64,000 nucleotides of DNA from Actinomycetota bacterium. GTDB taxonomy: Bacteria; Actinomycetota; Geothermincolia; Fen-727; Anoxymicrobiaceae. Of the stretch, positions 24,711-33,392 are shown piece by piece. The stretch is taken from the NCBI GenBank assembly GCA_018831265.1, contig JAHJCO010000009.1, forward strand, positions 32,986-96,985, written 5' to 3'. The stretch's first letter is position 1. Each line of letters begins with the position of its first letter. The translations under genes were made by a program, and so were the position numbers. The notes under the pieces are model-generated. The model was not told the origin of the DNA. It did not search any database and saw only the letters and a program-made list of their open reading frames with translations.

Positions 24711-27700
24711 ATGAGAGCACGAAGTGAAGTCGCCTTGCTGGCCGCCGTGGTGCTTATTGCGGCGGCCTTCGCATTACTGGCGCCGGGCACGGCCCGGGCG
24801 GCCGAGATCTACGTCGTTGACATCGCCACCGACGCGAACCCCGGGGGCGGCGGGCAGAGTACGGGAGCCCTGTCGGGCGACCTGCGCTGGTGCATGACAC
24901 AGGCGAACTCAACTCCGGGGGAGTACGACCGGATAGACTTCACTATAGCCGGTGCGGGCCCGCACACGATTTCACCGGTCGCCCTCCTGCCCGACATCAC
25001 TGATGGAGTCTTCATCAACGGGTACTCGCAGCCCGGCTCGTTCCCGCCCGGCCCCGGCACCGTCCCGGCGACGATACTGATAGTGATAAACGGAGCGGGG
25101 GCGGGGGCCGGCGACGGTCTTCACGTATCACCCGGGAGTAACGGGACGACCATCAGCGGGCTGTCGATAATCAACTTCGGCGACGACGGGATCCATCTGG
25201 AGAACGTAGGCGGCTGCCAGGTCCACGCGAACCACATAGGCGTGGACGCGGCCGGGACCGGCGACGGCGGAAACACCTTCATGGGGGTGCACGTAACGGA
25301 CGGCAGCGCGTCGAACACTATCGGGGGGGCCGCCGCGTCCGACCGCAACGTCATCTCGGGCAACTCGGCCGACGGCGTAAGGGTGTCCGGCAGCACCGAC
25401 AACACGATCTCCGCCAACTACATAGGCCTCGCCTCCGACGGTACCACCGCGATAATGAACAACGGAAACGGGGTGTACCTGACCACGGCGGCGACCGGCA
25501 ACACGGTGGGCGGAAGCACCTCGGGCAGGCGCAACATCATCTCCGGGAACAACAACTGCGGCGTGAACATGTTCATCGCTTCGAGCAACACTGTGGCGGG
25601 GAACTACATAGGTACGGACGTCGACGGCGACGAGGACGAAGGGAACGCGCAGAGCGGTGTCATGGTCCGGAACGGGTCGAACAACGTCACCGTCGGGGGG
25701 GCCGCGGCGGGCGAGGGGAACGTGATCTCGGGGAACGAGTCCGACGGCGTTCACATCGAGGACTCCATCGGCGTGACGGTGAGCGGCAACCTGATCGGAA
25801 CCGACTCGACGGGCACCCAGGACAGGGGGAACACGGGAGAAGGGGTTCACCTGCTGAACCCGGGCGCGACGGGGAACACCGTCGGGGGTACCACGGCCGC
25901 GGAGCGCAACGTGATCTCGGGCAACAACGGCGGCGGGGTCTACATCGACGCCGGGGACGGAAACACCGTGGAGGGTAACTTCATCGGGACCGACCAGACG
26001 GGTACGGCGGCGGTGCCGAACTGGCGCGGTGTCGCGATCGACAACGGGGGGGCCGCGAACACCGTGGGGGGAGCCACCATGGCCGAGCGCAACATCATCT
26101 CCGGGAACAACGATAACGGGGTGTACCTGGGTATCTGCAGCAACAGCGTGATCAGCGGGAACTATATCGGGCTGGACGTGGGAGGCGCGAACGCCCTCGG
26201 GAACAACTCGGAGGGCGTCAAGGTGGCAGCAGGTGCGGCCGACGTAACCATCGGAGGGGATGCGGCGGGCACCGGGAACGTCATCTCATCGAACGGCAGG
26301 AGCGGAATCGATATCGGGGGCGGCGGCTCGGGCATCGACATCAAGGGCAACTACATCGGGCTCGACGCGTCTGGCACGATGGACCGCGGCAACAGCATGG
26401 ACGGCGTGAGGGTCGTGAGCTGGGCGGACGTCGTAATCGGGGGCGGAGCCGCCGCGCAGCGCAACGTCATCTCCGACAACGGGATGAACGGAGTTTCCCT
26501 GAACACCGCCGCAACCACGACGATACAGGGCAACTACATCGGTACCGACGCGGCCGGGGCCGCGGACATGGGTAATGCCGGCTGCGGGGTGTCCGTCTCG
26601 AGCAGTGACGGGACCGTCGTCGGAGGGGCATCGGCGGGCAACAAGATCAACCACAACACCATGCAGGGTGTCTACATGAACATGTCGGCGGACTGCCAGG
26701 TAGTGGAGAACCAGATTCGCGAGAACGGCGCGGCTGGTGTCACCGTGGAATGGGCCTCCGCGCTGCGCAACAGGCTGAGCAGGAACTCGATCTACCGTAA
26801 CGGTTCCCCGGGCATCGAGCTGCTGAACGGCGGCAATGCCGACTATGCGTCACCCGTGTTTTCTTCGGGCAGCTTCGAGCTGGTCGGGGGAAGCGTGAGC
26901 GTGTCGGGGACGGCTCCTGCCAGCTCGAGCGTCGAGTTCTACTCCACCGGAGCGGAGACCGACCCGAGCGGGAGCGGGCAGGGGATGACTTACCTGGCCA
27001 CCACCACCGCGAGCGCGGGCGGTTCGTTCAGCGCGAGCCTCACCGGACTGACTTTCGACGAACATATCTCAGCCATAGCCATCAGCCCGGCCTCGCACCC
27101 GAGTGGGGAGGGGAACACCTCGGAGTTCGCGACCAACGCGCTGGTGGTACACCCCGCCCCCACGGTCACTTCCGTCACCCCCTCCGCCGCAGCCGCGGGT
27201 ACGACTGTGAGCATCCCCAACCTCGCGGGCACAGGCTTCTGGGGAACGCCCTCCGTGCAGTTGATCGGTCCCGCGGCGGGAGCCGGGCAGGCCGGGAAAG
27301 GGACCATAACCGCGACCAACGTGACCGTGGTTTCCTCCACGAAGATCACCTGCCGGTTCGACCTGGCGGGAGCGACGGAGGGCCTGTACTCCGTCAAGGT
27401 GACCAACAACGATGGAAAGAGCGCCACGAAGGCGAACGCGTTCACCGTGGAGAGCAGCCGGCACACCTGGTACCTCGCCGAGGGAACCACAGCCTGGGGG
27501 TTCTCAACCTACATCTCCGTCCAGAACCCCGGCGCAAGCGCGGTCACCGTCGATGTCACCTACAACACGTCCGAGGGCCCGGTCGCGGGTCCCACGGTCG
27601 ACATGCCCGCCCGCTCACAGGCCACGGTGAACCCCGCCGATACCCTGGGGGAGAAGGACTTCTCGACCCTGGTGGAGTGCACCGACCACACCAGGTCGAT

Positions 27701-28736
27701 AGCCGTGGACCGCACCATGTCCTGGACCGGGGGAGCGGGAGCCTCGGGGAAGGGCTCAGGCCAGGAGGCCCACTGCTCGGTAGGCGTGACCTCCCCGGCG
27801 AAGACCTGGTACCTGCCCGAGGGCTCCACCGACTGGGGCTTCGAGTGCTACCTCCTCATCCAGAACCCGGGCACCACTGTGGCGAACTGCACCATCACCT
27901 ACATGATAGAGGGAGCGGACCCCGTGGACGTGCCGGTGCAGGTCCCCGCCTCCGGCAGGGGCACCTGGAACATGGCCGAACACATAGGAAGCGAGGATGC
28001 CTCAATCAAGGTGGTCTCGGACGTCCCGGTGATCCCCGAGCGGGCCATGTACCGCAACTCCAGGCGCGAGGGACACGACTCCATCGGCACCACCACCCCC
28101 GCAACCGACTACTACCTGGCCGAAGGCGCATGCGGATACGATGTGGGTTACATAACCTACGTGCTGGTGCAGAACCCCCAGGAAAGCGCTACCGACGTCG
28201 CCATCAGCTACCTGACCGGCTCGGGACAGGTCCCCGGCCCTTCCTTCACCATGAGCGCCAACTCACGCAAGACGGTCAGGCTCAACGACCAGCTGCCCCC
28301 GAACACGGACGTATCCACCAGCGTGCATGGCAGCCAGCCCATAATCGCCGAGCGGGCCATGTACTGGAACAACGGCACCGGCGAGGCCTGCCACGACTCC
28401 ATCGGGATGGACTCCCCCCATGCCTGCTTCTACCTTCCCGACGGCCAGACCGACGAGGGCCGGGAGACCTGGACCCTCGTCCAGAACCCCAATGATACGG
28501 ACGTCCAGGTCACAATCACCTACATGACCCCACAGGGGACCGGCAACGTGGAAAAGACCGAGACGGTCCCGGCCAACTCCCGCCGCACATTCAACATGGC
28601 CGAGCACTCCGGACTCTCGGGCCGCGCCTCGATCATGGTCGAATCGGCCTCCAGCCCCATCATGGTGGAGCGGGCCATGTACTGGAACTCCCGGGGAGCG
28701 GGGACGGACACCATCGGGGGGTACGCCGACCTGTGA
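24711..28736 (+). CDS. Secreted beta-helix protein with TIG domain and four WYLAEG modules
   Basis: A 1341-residue protein; ATG 24711 behind GGAGAAGGGGGA with signal peptide (LLAAVVLIAAAFALLAPGT, cleavage near ARAA). Residues ~35-720 contain about a dozen turns of a right-handed parallel beta-helix, with the recurrent phrases NTVGG, RNVISGNN, GV-I, GNYIG-D. An IPT/TIG Ig-like domain follows (~830-930: PTVTSVTPSAAAAGTTVSIP). The C-terminal ~430 residues are four modules starting TWYLAEGTTAWGF, TWYLPEGSTDWGF, DYYLAEGACGYDV and FYLPDGQTDEGRE, in the same order as the protein at 10118. Ends DTIGGYADL, no anchor motif. Likely a surface or secreted protein; beta-helices of this type often contact polysaccharide, but no catalytic residues are evident. 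Confidence 0.88.
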   Translation: MRARSEVALLAAVVLIAAAFALLAPGTARAAEIYVVDIATDANPGGGGQSTGALSGDLRWCMTQANSTPGEYDRIDFTIAGAGPHTISPVALLPDITDGVFINGYSQPGSFPPGPGTVPATILIVINGAGAGAGDGLHVSPGSNGTTISGLSIINFGDDGIHLENVGGCQVHANHIGVDAAGTGDGGNTFMGVHVTDGSASNTIGGAAASDRNVISGNSADGVRVSGSTDNTISANYIGLASDGTTAIMNNGNGVYLTTAATGNTVGGSTSGRRNIISGNNNCGVNMFIASSNTVAGNYIGTDVDGDEDEGNAQSGVMVRNGSNNVTVGGAAAGEGNVISGNESDGVHIEDSIGVTVSGNLIGTDSTGTQDRGNTGEGVHLLNPGATGNTVGGTTAAERNVISGNNGGGVYIDAGDGNTVEGNFIGTDQTGTAAVPNWRGVAIDNGGAANTVGGATMAERNIISGNNDNGVYLGICSNSVISGNYIGLDVGGANALGNNSEGVKVAAGAADVTIGGDAAGTGNVISSNGRSGIDIGGGGSGIDIKGNYIGLDASGTMDRGNSMDGVRVVSWADVVIGGGAAAQRNVISDNGMNGVSLNTAATTTIQGNYIGTDAAGAADMGNAGCGVSVSSSDGTVVGGASAGNKINHNTMQGVYMNMSADCQVVENQIRENGAAGVTVEWASALRNRLSRNSIYRNGSPGIELLNGGNADYASPVFSSGSFELVGGSVSVSGTAPASSSVEFYSTGAETDPSGSGQGMTYLATTTASAGGSFSASLTGLTFDEHISAIAISPASHPSGEGNTSEFATNALVVHPAPTVTSVTPSAAAAGTTVSIPNLAGTGFWGTPSVQLIGPAAGAGQAGKGTITATNVTVVSSTKITCRFDLAGATEGLYSVKVTNNDGKSATKANAFTVESSRHTWYLAEGTTAWGFSTYISVQNPGASAVTVDVTYNTSEGPVAGPTVDMPARSQATVNPADTLGEKDFSTLVECTDHTRSIAVDRTMSWTGGAGASGKGSGQEAHCSVGVTSPAKTWYLPEGSTDWGFECYLLIQNPGTTVANCTITYMIEGADPVDVPVQVPASGRGTWNMAEHIGSEDASIKVVSDVPVIPERAMYRNSRREGHDSIGTTTPATDYYLAEGACGYDVGYITYVLVQNPQESATDVAISYLTGSGQVPGPSFTMSANSRKTVRLNDQLPPNTDVSTSVHGSQPIIAERAMYWNNGTGEACHDSIGMDSPHACFYLPDGQTDEGRETWTLVQNPNDTDVQVTITYMTPQGTGNVEKTETVPANSRRTFNMAEHSGLSGRASIMVESASSPIMVERAMYWNSRGAGTDTIGGYADL

Positions 28737-28738
28737 GG

Positions 28739-28808
28739 CGGGGCTCTCAGCCCCGAATAGAATGGTGCCTGGCACCATTCTATTCACCGCCGGCGGACTG
28801 AAGTCCGC
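28739..28808. repeat. Three tandem hairpins between convergent genes (includes dispersed hairpin copy c)
   Basis: In order: CGGGGCT-CTC-AGCCCCG (28739-28755); a perfect 15-1-15 hairpin with arm GAATAGAATGGTGCC (28755-28785) whose centre TGCCTGGCA is close to the TGCCTGACC core of the dispersed family; and GCGGACT-GA-AGTCCGC (28793-28808). They separate the ends of two convergent genes and could terminate both, though none is followed by a T run. The first type recurs at 47687. Confidence 0.7.
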
Positions 28809-28828
28809 TCCCAAGCTGAGACGGCTGA

Positions 28829-30361
28829 CTACTCCTCGAACTCGGGGTTGAGCGTTGTGTCCACGGCCCAGTCCTTGCCGTAACGCTGCACCCACTTGAA
28901 CGGCCGGTAGGTGATGAGCTTGGGCCGGCCGCCGTTCCACAGGTCGTAGCGCGGGTCGGCGTACCTCTCGAAGAACTTCACGACCTTGCGGTCCAGCTCG
29001 TCGGCCACCTTCTTGTAGCCGCGCTTCCCGTAGACGTTCTCGTACTGGCCGGGGTCCGCGACCAGGTCGTAGAGCTCGTTCTCGGCTTCCATCCCCTCGA
29101 GCCGTTTCCAGTAGGAGTACCGCGGCGTGCGGATACCCCTGGTCTCCTCGTGCTCGAAGTAGACCTCCTGCTCCCAGCCGGGAAGAGGCTCGCCCCTGAG
29201 CAGGGGCGCGAAGCTGCGCCCCGGGGAGTTCTCTATCTCCACGTCGGAGAGGCCCATGTAGTCGAGGAGGGTCGGCATGAGGTCGCACTCGCTCACCATG
29301 AGGTCGGGCACGCGGTTGGCCTCCATCGAGCCGGTGTGCCGCATGATGAGCGGGATGTTGATGTTCTGATCGTACATGACCTGGGGGAAACCCAGGCCCG
29401 CCGTCCACCAGCCGTGATGGCCGTACGGAAGACCGTGGTCGGACAGGTACAGGACCAGGGTATCCTCCTCCATCTTGTTCCGCTTCAATGCGTCCATGAC
29501 GACACCCACCCCGTGGTCGACCATGGCGTTCTGCGCGGCGATGTTGGCGCGGCTGGTGGGGTCGTTGTGCATGCGCACGTAGTCGAAGACCTCGGCGCTC
29601 AGCGCCTTGAGCATCCCCATCGCGTCGGTCGCATCCAGCTCGGGGCTCGCGTTCGGGTCGTACGGCTGCGTGATGAAGGCCAGGAGCTTGTCGCTTATGT
29701 GCTCCTTGAGCGGCTCGAACTCCACGCACTCGTAATCCTTGTAGAACGGGTTCTTAGGATCGGGGCCGAAGGCGGTTGGTGACATGGTGTAGGGCCCGTT
29801 GAAGCCGACGTACAGGAAGAAGGGCCTGTCGTCATCGTACGCGTCGAGGTAGTCGGATGCCTTCTCCGCCCAGAAGTCGACGAGGTGTCGCCCCTTGACG
29901 TCGTACTCCCGGCCGTTGTCTATCACGTGGTTGTCGTAGAAGTCGGTGGTGTGGCCCTTCGGGAAGGTCACCCAGTGCTCGAATCCCAGGGACGGATGGG
30001 CGAACTGCCCCAGGTGCCACTTGCCGACCAGAGCGGTACTGTACCCGCGGTTCGCCAGGGTCCGGGGCAGCGTGCGGAACTCCCGTATGGCGACCCAGTC
30101 CTCGGGGAGGTACGAGAGGTCGTCGTTGAACGGCTCGTGCACGCCGTGCTGGCTGGGCATCAGCCCGGTGAGCAGGGAAGCGCGCGTCGGGGAGCACAGA
30201 CCGTTGGTGCAGAACCCGTTGGAGAACCGCATGCCCTGGCGCGACAGGAGGTCGAGGTGCGGGGTGCGGTGCTCGGTGTTACCGTAGCACCCGAGGGCGC
30301 CGGCCCACTGGTTGTCCACTATGATGATGAGCAGGTTGATCTTCTTCCGCTTCGAAGCCAC
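28829..30361 (-). CDS. Type I sulfatase family protein
   Basis: A 510-residue alkaline-phosphatase-fold protein, GTG 30361 behind GGAGG. The formylglycine motif is CSPTR at residues 56-60 in NGLCSPTRASLLTG, i.e. Cys-type. The N-terminal metal site reads IIVDNQWAG, with Asn in place of the second Asp of the usual DD pair. SDHGLPYGHHGWW supplies the distal metal residues. No signal peptide, so it is probably cytoplasmic. It needs a formylglycine-generating enzyme (or radical SAM maturase); none is in the window. Substrate unknown; choline-sulfatase-like, aryl or sugar sulfates are possible. Confidence 0.9.
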   Translation of the reverse strand: MASKRKKINLLIIIVDNQWAGALGCYGNTEHRTPHLDLLSRQGMRFSNGFCTNGLCSPTRASLLTGLMPSQHGVHEPFNDDLSYLPEDWVAIREFRTLPRTLANRGYSTALVGKWHLGQFAHPSLGFEHWVTFPKGHTTDFYDNHVIDNGREYDVKGRHLVDFWAEKASDYLDAYDDDRPFFLYVGFNGPYTMSPTAFGPDPKNPFYKDYECVEFEPLKEHISDKLLAFITQPYDPNASPELDATDAMGMLKALSAEVFDYVRMHNDPTSRANIAAQNAMVDHGVGVVMDALKRNKMEEDTLVLYLSDHGLPYGHHGWWTAGLGFPQVMYDQNINIPLIMRHTGSMEANRVPDLMVSECDLMPTLLDYMGLSDVEIENSPGRSFAPLLRGEPLPGWEQEVYFEHEETRGIRTPRYSYWKRLEGMEAENELYDLVADPGQYENVYGKRGYKKVADELDRKVVKFFERYADPRYDLWNGGRPKLITYRPFKWVQRYGKDWAVDTTLNPEFEE

Positions 30362-30439
30362 GGGAGCCTCCTTCTTCGGTGCCGGTCCGACGGCGACCGG
30401 CTCATTATATCTTCCCGGGGAGGCAGGCTGCAGGGCGGG

Positions 30440-31486
30440 TCAGCTCTCGAACACGCGCCAGTGGCCGCGCTCGATGGCCTCGAGGTTCCTCACCCGGTCT
30501 TCGGTCGATACCCGCTGCCGGGCACCCGACCTCCGCAGGCCCTCGAGGAGGTTGCGGTCCTGCGCTTTCTGGAACTCCGCGTCGTCCTCGTCGCCCATCA
30601 TCTCCCGCATCGTCGCGAGGTCAACCTCGGGACGCACCTCGTAGACGAACAGGACAGTGGGGTAGCGGGCCCCGGACGGGAACGGCCTGTCGTTCTCCAG
30701 GAACATCCGGTCGAGTCGCAGTATCGCGTCCCTGAGGCCCTCCGGGTCGGCGGTTATCCTCGCTGCCACCGAGTCTGCAAGGAGGTCGTTCTGGCGGAAG
30801 ACCCGCTTGCCCAGAACAAAGAGGAGAAAGACCACGACGGCCGCCCAGCTCAGGAACCCGATATAGGTCCAGGAGCCGACGCCGAACGCCAGTGCGAGGA
30901 AGACGAACGGCAGCACCACGGCCGCGATGAGAGAGAGACCGACCAGTCGCCACCGGCGCCGGGTCGACCCGATCACAACGTCGCCCAGGAGCACGTGCGA
31001 GACCTCGTGAGCCATCATGGCCTCGGCGCAGCGCCTGGATAGCGCGGAGTCGAGGGCCTCGACGGTCACTCCCACGGCGGGTCTGCCCTTATGGAAGAGG
31101 GAGACGGAGTTCGCCGTCGGCAGGTCGAGCACCACCAGATCCGGGGGTTCGATGCCTACCGCCACGCTCACCCCTCCGAGGGAGTTCCTGAACACGGAAA
31201 GGGCCCGCGGGTCCGGGGACTGCGCCACGGGTACCTTCTCCGGACCGACGATGAGGACGAACAGGACGAACAGGCCCGCGACAACCCCGAGCGCGACCCA
31301 GTGCCGGGGTGCCACGGCAGACAGGCCGTCCCCGGAGAGCACGACCAGGAACGTGGTCAGCGCCGCGAGGACGGCCGCGATGAGCAACGCGGCCAGCGCG
31401 CCGCGCAGTGCGAACGCCCGGCGCCGACATCGTCTTATGTTCGCCAGTACCAGCGGCTCGAGCCCGCTTTCGCGGGGGATCTTCAA
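30440..31486 (-). CDS. Membrane M48-family metallopeptidase
   Basis: A 348-residue protein; start TTG 31486 with GAGGAGG 8-9 nt upstream. Two N-terminal transmembrane helices (~28-50, 64-82), zinc motif HEVSH at 160-164, and a second hydrophobic pair (~180-225) before a C-terminal soluble part with a conserved Glu/Asn-rich region. This is the HtpX/Ste24-like plan. The third zinc ligand is expected in the DLLADSVAAR region (Asp/Glu). Membrane protein quality control is the usual role. It is followed upstream by a gene remnant and a dispersed hairpin. Confidence 0.85.
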   Translation of the reverse strand: MKIPRESGLEPLVLANIRRCRRRAFALRGALAALLIAAVLAALTTFLVVLSGDGLSAVAPRHWVALGVVAGLFVLFVLIVGPEKVPVAQSPDPRALSVFRNSLGGVSVAVGIEPPDLVVLDLPTANSVSLFHKGRPAVGVTVEALDSALSRRCAEAMMAHEVSHVLLGDVVIGSTRRRWRLVGLSLIAAVVLPFVFLALAFGVGSWTYIGFLSWAAVVVFLLFVLGKRVFRQNDLLADSVAARITADPEGLRDAILRLDRMFLENDRPFPSGARYPTVLFVYEVRPEVDLATMREMMGDEDDAEFQKAQDRNLLEGLRRSGARQRVSTEDRVRNLEAIERGHWRVFES

Positions 31487-31513
31487 TAATGCCTCCTCGC
31501 TCCCGCTTCCTGT

Positions 31514-31639
31514 TTATAGACGATGGTCCACGGGAATTTCCAACCACTCGACGTTCTCGTCGATGATGTGGACCCTCGCCCCGGACGGCGTGCAGGCGGC
31601 CGGGTACATGAGACCGAGCGGGGGCAGGAAGGAGATAGA
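31514..31639 (-). pseudogene. Remnant of a B12-binding radical SAM gene
   Basis: Reading the minus strand gives SFLPPLGLMYPAACTPSGAR followed by VHIIDENVEWLEIPVDHRL and a stop. The 10118-18216 region's radical SAM protein has FLPPLGLMYLAAYTPGEARV and RIIDENVEPI at its N-terminus. About 30 residues align with few changes, then homology stops. There is no start, no downstream domain and no cluster motif, so it is a fragment. It abuts the hairpin at 31642. Confidence 0.75.
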
Positions 31640-31641
31640 GC

Positions 31642-31676
31642 GATGTAGCAAAAGGGTCTGACCCTTCTGTTACATC
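31642..31676. repeat. Dispersed hairpin (copy d)
   Basis: Arms GATGTAGCAAAAG (31642-31654) and CTTCTGTTACATC (31664-31676) pair with two mismatches around the core GGTCTGACC (31655-31663). The inner arm GCAAAAG is shared with copies b and e. Confidence 0.7.
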
Positions 31677-31677
31677 T

Positions 31678-32208
31678 TTATATGCCGGCGGCCCAGGCGG
31701 CTATCGCGAACCAGAACATGAACACCACCTGGAGACCCCACATGAAGAGTCCGAAGACCAGCCCCCCGTCGAAGCCCTTCTTGATGGCCTTGTAGAGCAC
31801 GATGAAGAAGGCGAGCCCGAGGTAGAGAGCGAAGGCCAGCATCAGGGAGACCTCCGCCGCCACGCCCCATTCCGCGAAAAAGGCGAGGAGCGCCACCAGC
31901 CCGATGGCACCCTGTGCGAATCCCAGCTCGATCATGAAGAAGGGGTCCGCCTCCACCCCCGCGCGTCGAGCGTCGCTCACGTGGAAAACCGAGTGCCTGA
32001 TGCAGGAGATGATGCCGACGGCTCCGACGACCAGTGGCAGCGACCAGTGAAGCGCCTTCGGCCCACCTCCGCTGGTGTGCCCGTATATTCCAAGTGCTAT
32101 CCCCGCTCCGCCCACGACATACGTAGCGATCATAAGGCAGTTCGAGACTGAGGGGTCCTTCCACATGGATTCCCCTTTTTCGCCGGCTACCGGCCGCGGC
32201 TCGTCCAT
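31678..32208 (-). CDS. Multispanning membrane protein of unknown function
   Basis: A 176-residue protein, ATG 32208 behind GGAGGAGGAAC. After ~20 soluble residues there are about five hydrophobic helices (YVVGGAGIALGIYGHT, LPLVVGAVGIISCIRHSVF, IELGFAQGAIGLVALLAFF, VSLMLAFALYLGLAFFIVLY, FGLFMWGLQVVFMFWFAIA). Polar His and Arg residues in the second helix (IRHSVFHVSDARR) may be functional. It vaguely resembles the small DUF6790 membrane family, from memory. No operon partner. Confidence 0.75.
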   Translation of the reverse strand: MDEPRPVAGEKGESMWKDPSVSNCLMIATYVVGGAGIALGIYGHTSGGGPKALHWSLPLVVGAVGIISCIRHSVFHVSDARRAGVEADPFFMIELGFAQGAIGLVALLAFFAEWGVAAEVSLMLAFALYLGLAFFIVLYKAIKKGFDGGLVFGLFMWGLQVVFMFWFAIAAWAAGI

Positions 32209-32300
32209 TGTTCCTCCTCCTGGTCCTGACATATCGATATCTTACAGGAAATCACCATGATCCTCTGTCTGCCGGGACGCTCCATGGGGCGGAGCCGCCT

Positions 32301-32333
32301 GACTTGAATCCTGCCTGACCCCTGTTTGAGTCA
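32301..32333. repeat. Degenerate dispersed hairpin core
   Basis: An exact TGCCTGACC core at 32312-32320 with poorly pairing flanks (GACTTGAATCC / CCTGTTTGAGTC). Decayed copy of the family, in the gap between two minus-strand genes. Confidence 0.4.
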
Positions 32334-33329
32334 GAGCAGTGCCATCGCGAACAGGAAGTAGATCAGCACGCTGATGACGTCCTGCAGGGCTGTGGCGATG
32401 GGGCCTGCTCCCAGGGCCGGGTCCACGTGCATGGCCTTGAGCGTGATCGGTATCAGGGAGGCGAGCACGGAGGCGATCGTGCTGGCGGCGAACAGCGAGA
32501 GACCCACCACCATGGCGATGTCGAATGACCTGCTGATCAGCAGCGCCCCGACCCAGCCGAGCGCCCCGAGCATCACCCCCAGCAACAGCCCGATGATCAG
32601 CTCCCGCATCATGTACATCCTGCTCTTGATGTTGAGCGTTGCCAGCGCCCTGACCGTTATCGCCTCGGCCTGCGTGCCGACCGAGTCGGCGATGTACGCG
32701 ACCACGGGTATGAAGAACGCAAGGGCGACGGTCTCCTGAAGGGTCCTCTCGAACAGGCTGGCCAGGAGGCCGAGGCCAAGGCCGACCACGGCGCCGAAGA
32801 TGAGCCACGGAGCGCGGGAGAAGAGCACCTCCCGGTACCTCGAGGTCGCGAGCCTGAGGATATGTGAGCCGCGCCCCCTGATACCCGAGGCGAGGAGGGC
32901 ATCCTCGAGGTGCTCCTGGTGCATGACGTCGATTATCTTGCGGGGGGTGACCGCGCCGATGAACCGGTGGTCGTCGTCGACAACGGGGACCGCCGTCACA
33001 TCGTGCTTTATCGCCTGGACCACGGCCGTCTCCTGGTCGGACTCCGGCCGTACCGTCACCCTGGGCTTCTCCATGAGCTCCTCGAGGTGCACGGACAGGT
33101 CAGCCTTGGCGAAGGCCGAAAGGTCCACCACGCCCGTGAGCTTCTCGTCGCGGTCCGTTACATAGACGTACTGGACGTCGTCCCAGCTCCGGTCGGCGAT
33201 AACGTGCAGGATGTCCCGAAGCGAGTCGGTCCCCAGGGCCTTGAGGACGTCGATCGACATGATGGAACCGATGCTCTCCTCGGGGTATCCGCCTGGAGCT
33301 TCACGCGTGACAGGCCTGACAACGCTCAT
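32331..33329 (-). CDS. mgtE: MgtE-like divalent cation transporter lacking the N domain
   Basis: A 332-residue protein, ATG 33329 behind GGGGGGGCGG. It starts almost at the CBS-pair region (PGGYPEESIGSIM, VVDLSAFAKADLSVHLEELM, AVPVVDDDHRFIGAVTPRKI, residues ~15-150). Then comes the connecting helix and a five-helix pore domain with VVAYIADSVGTQAEAITVRAL and DPALGAGPIATALQDVISVLIYF; the Asp in the last motif is the pore Mg2+ site region. Full-length MgtE (~450 residues) has a ~130-residue helical N domain that is absent here, so cytosolic Mg2+ gating through that domain is lost. Ion preference is not certain. Confidence 0.85.
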   Translation of the reverse strand: MSVVRPVTREAPGGYPEESIGSIMSIDVLKALGTDSLRDILHVIADRSWDDVQYVYVTDRDEKLTGVVDLSAFAKADLSVHLEELMEKPRVTVRPESDQETAVVQAIKHDVTAVPVVDDDHRFIGAVTPRKIIDVMHQEHLEDALLASGIRGRGSHILRLATSRYREVLFSRAPWLIFGAVVGLGLGLLASLFERTLQETVALAFFIPVVAYIADSVGTQAEAITVRALATLNIKSRMYMMRELIIGLLLGVMLGALGWVGALLISRSFDIAMVVGLSLFAASTIASVLASLIPITLKAMHVDPALGAGPIATALQDVISVLIYFLFAMALL

Positions 33330-33392
33330 CCGCCCCCCCCTTGAAGCCGTGAAACCATCCCTCACCGGCAGGGTCTCGTACTGAAACAGATA

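Noticed and set aside
25300..26700. CRISPR-like repetitive array
   Set aside because: The ~150-nt periodicity is the coding repeat of a beta-helix protein in one open frame, with variable unit lengths and no identical short repeats.
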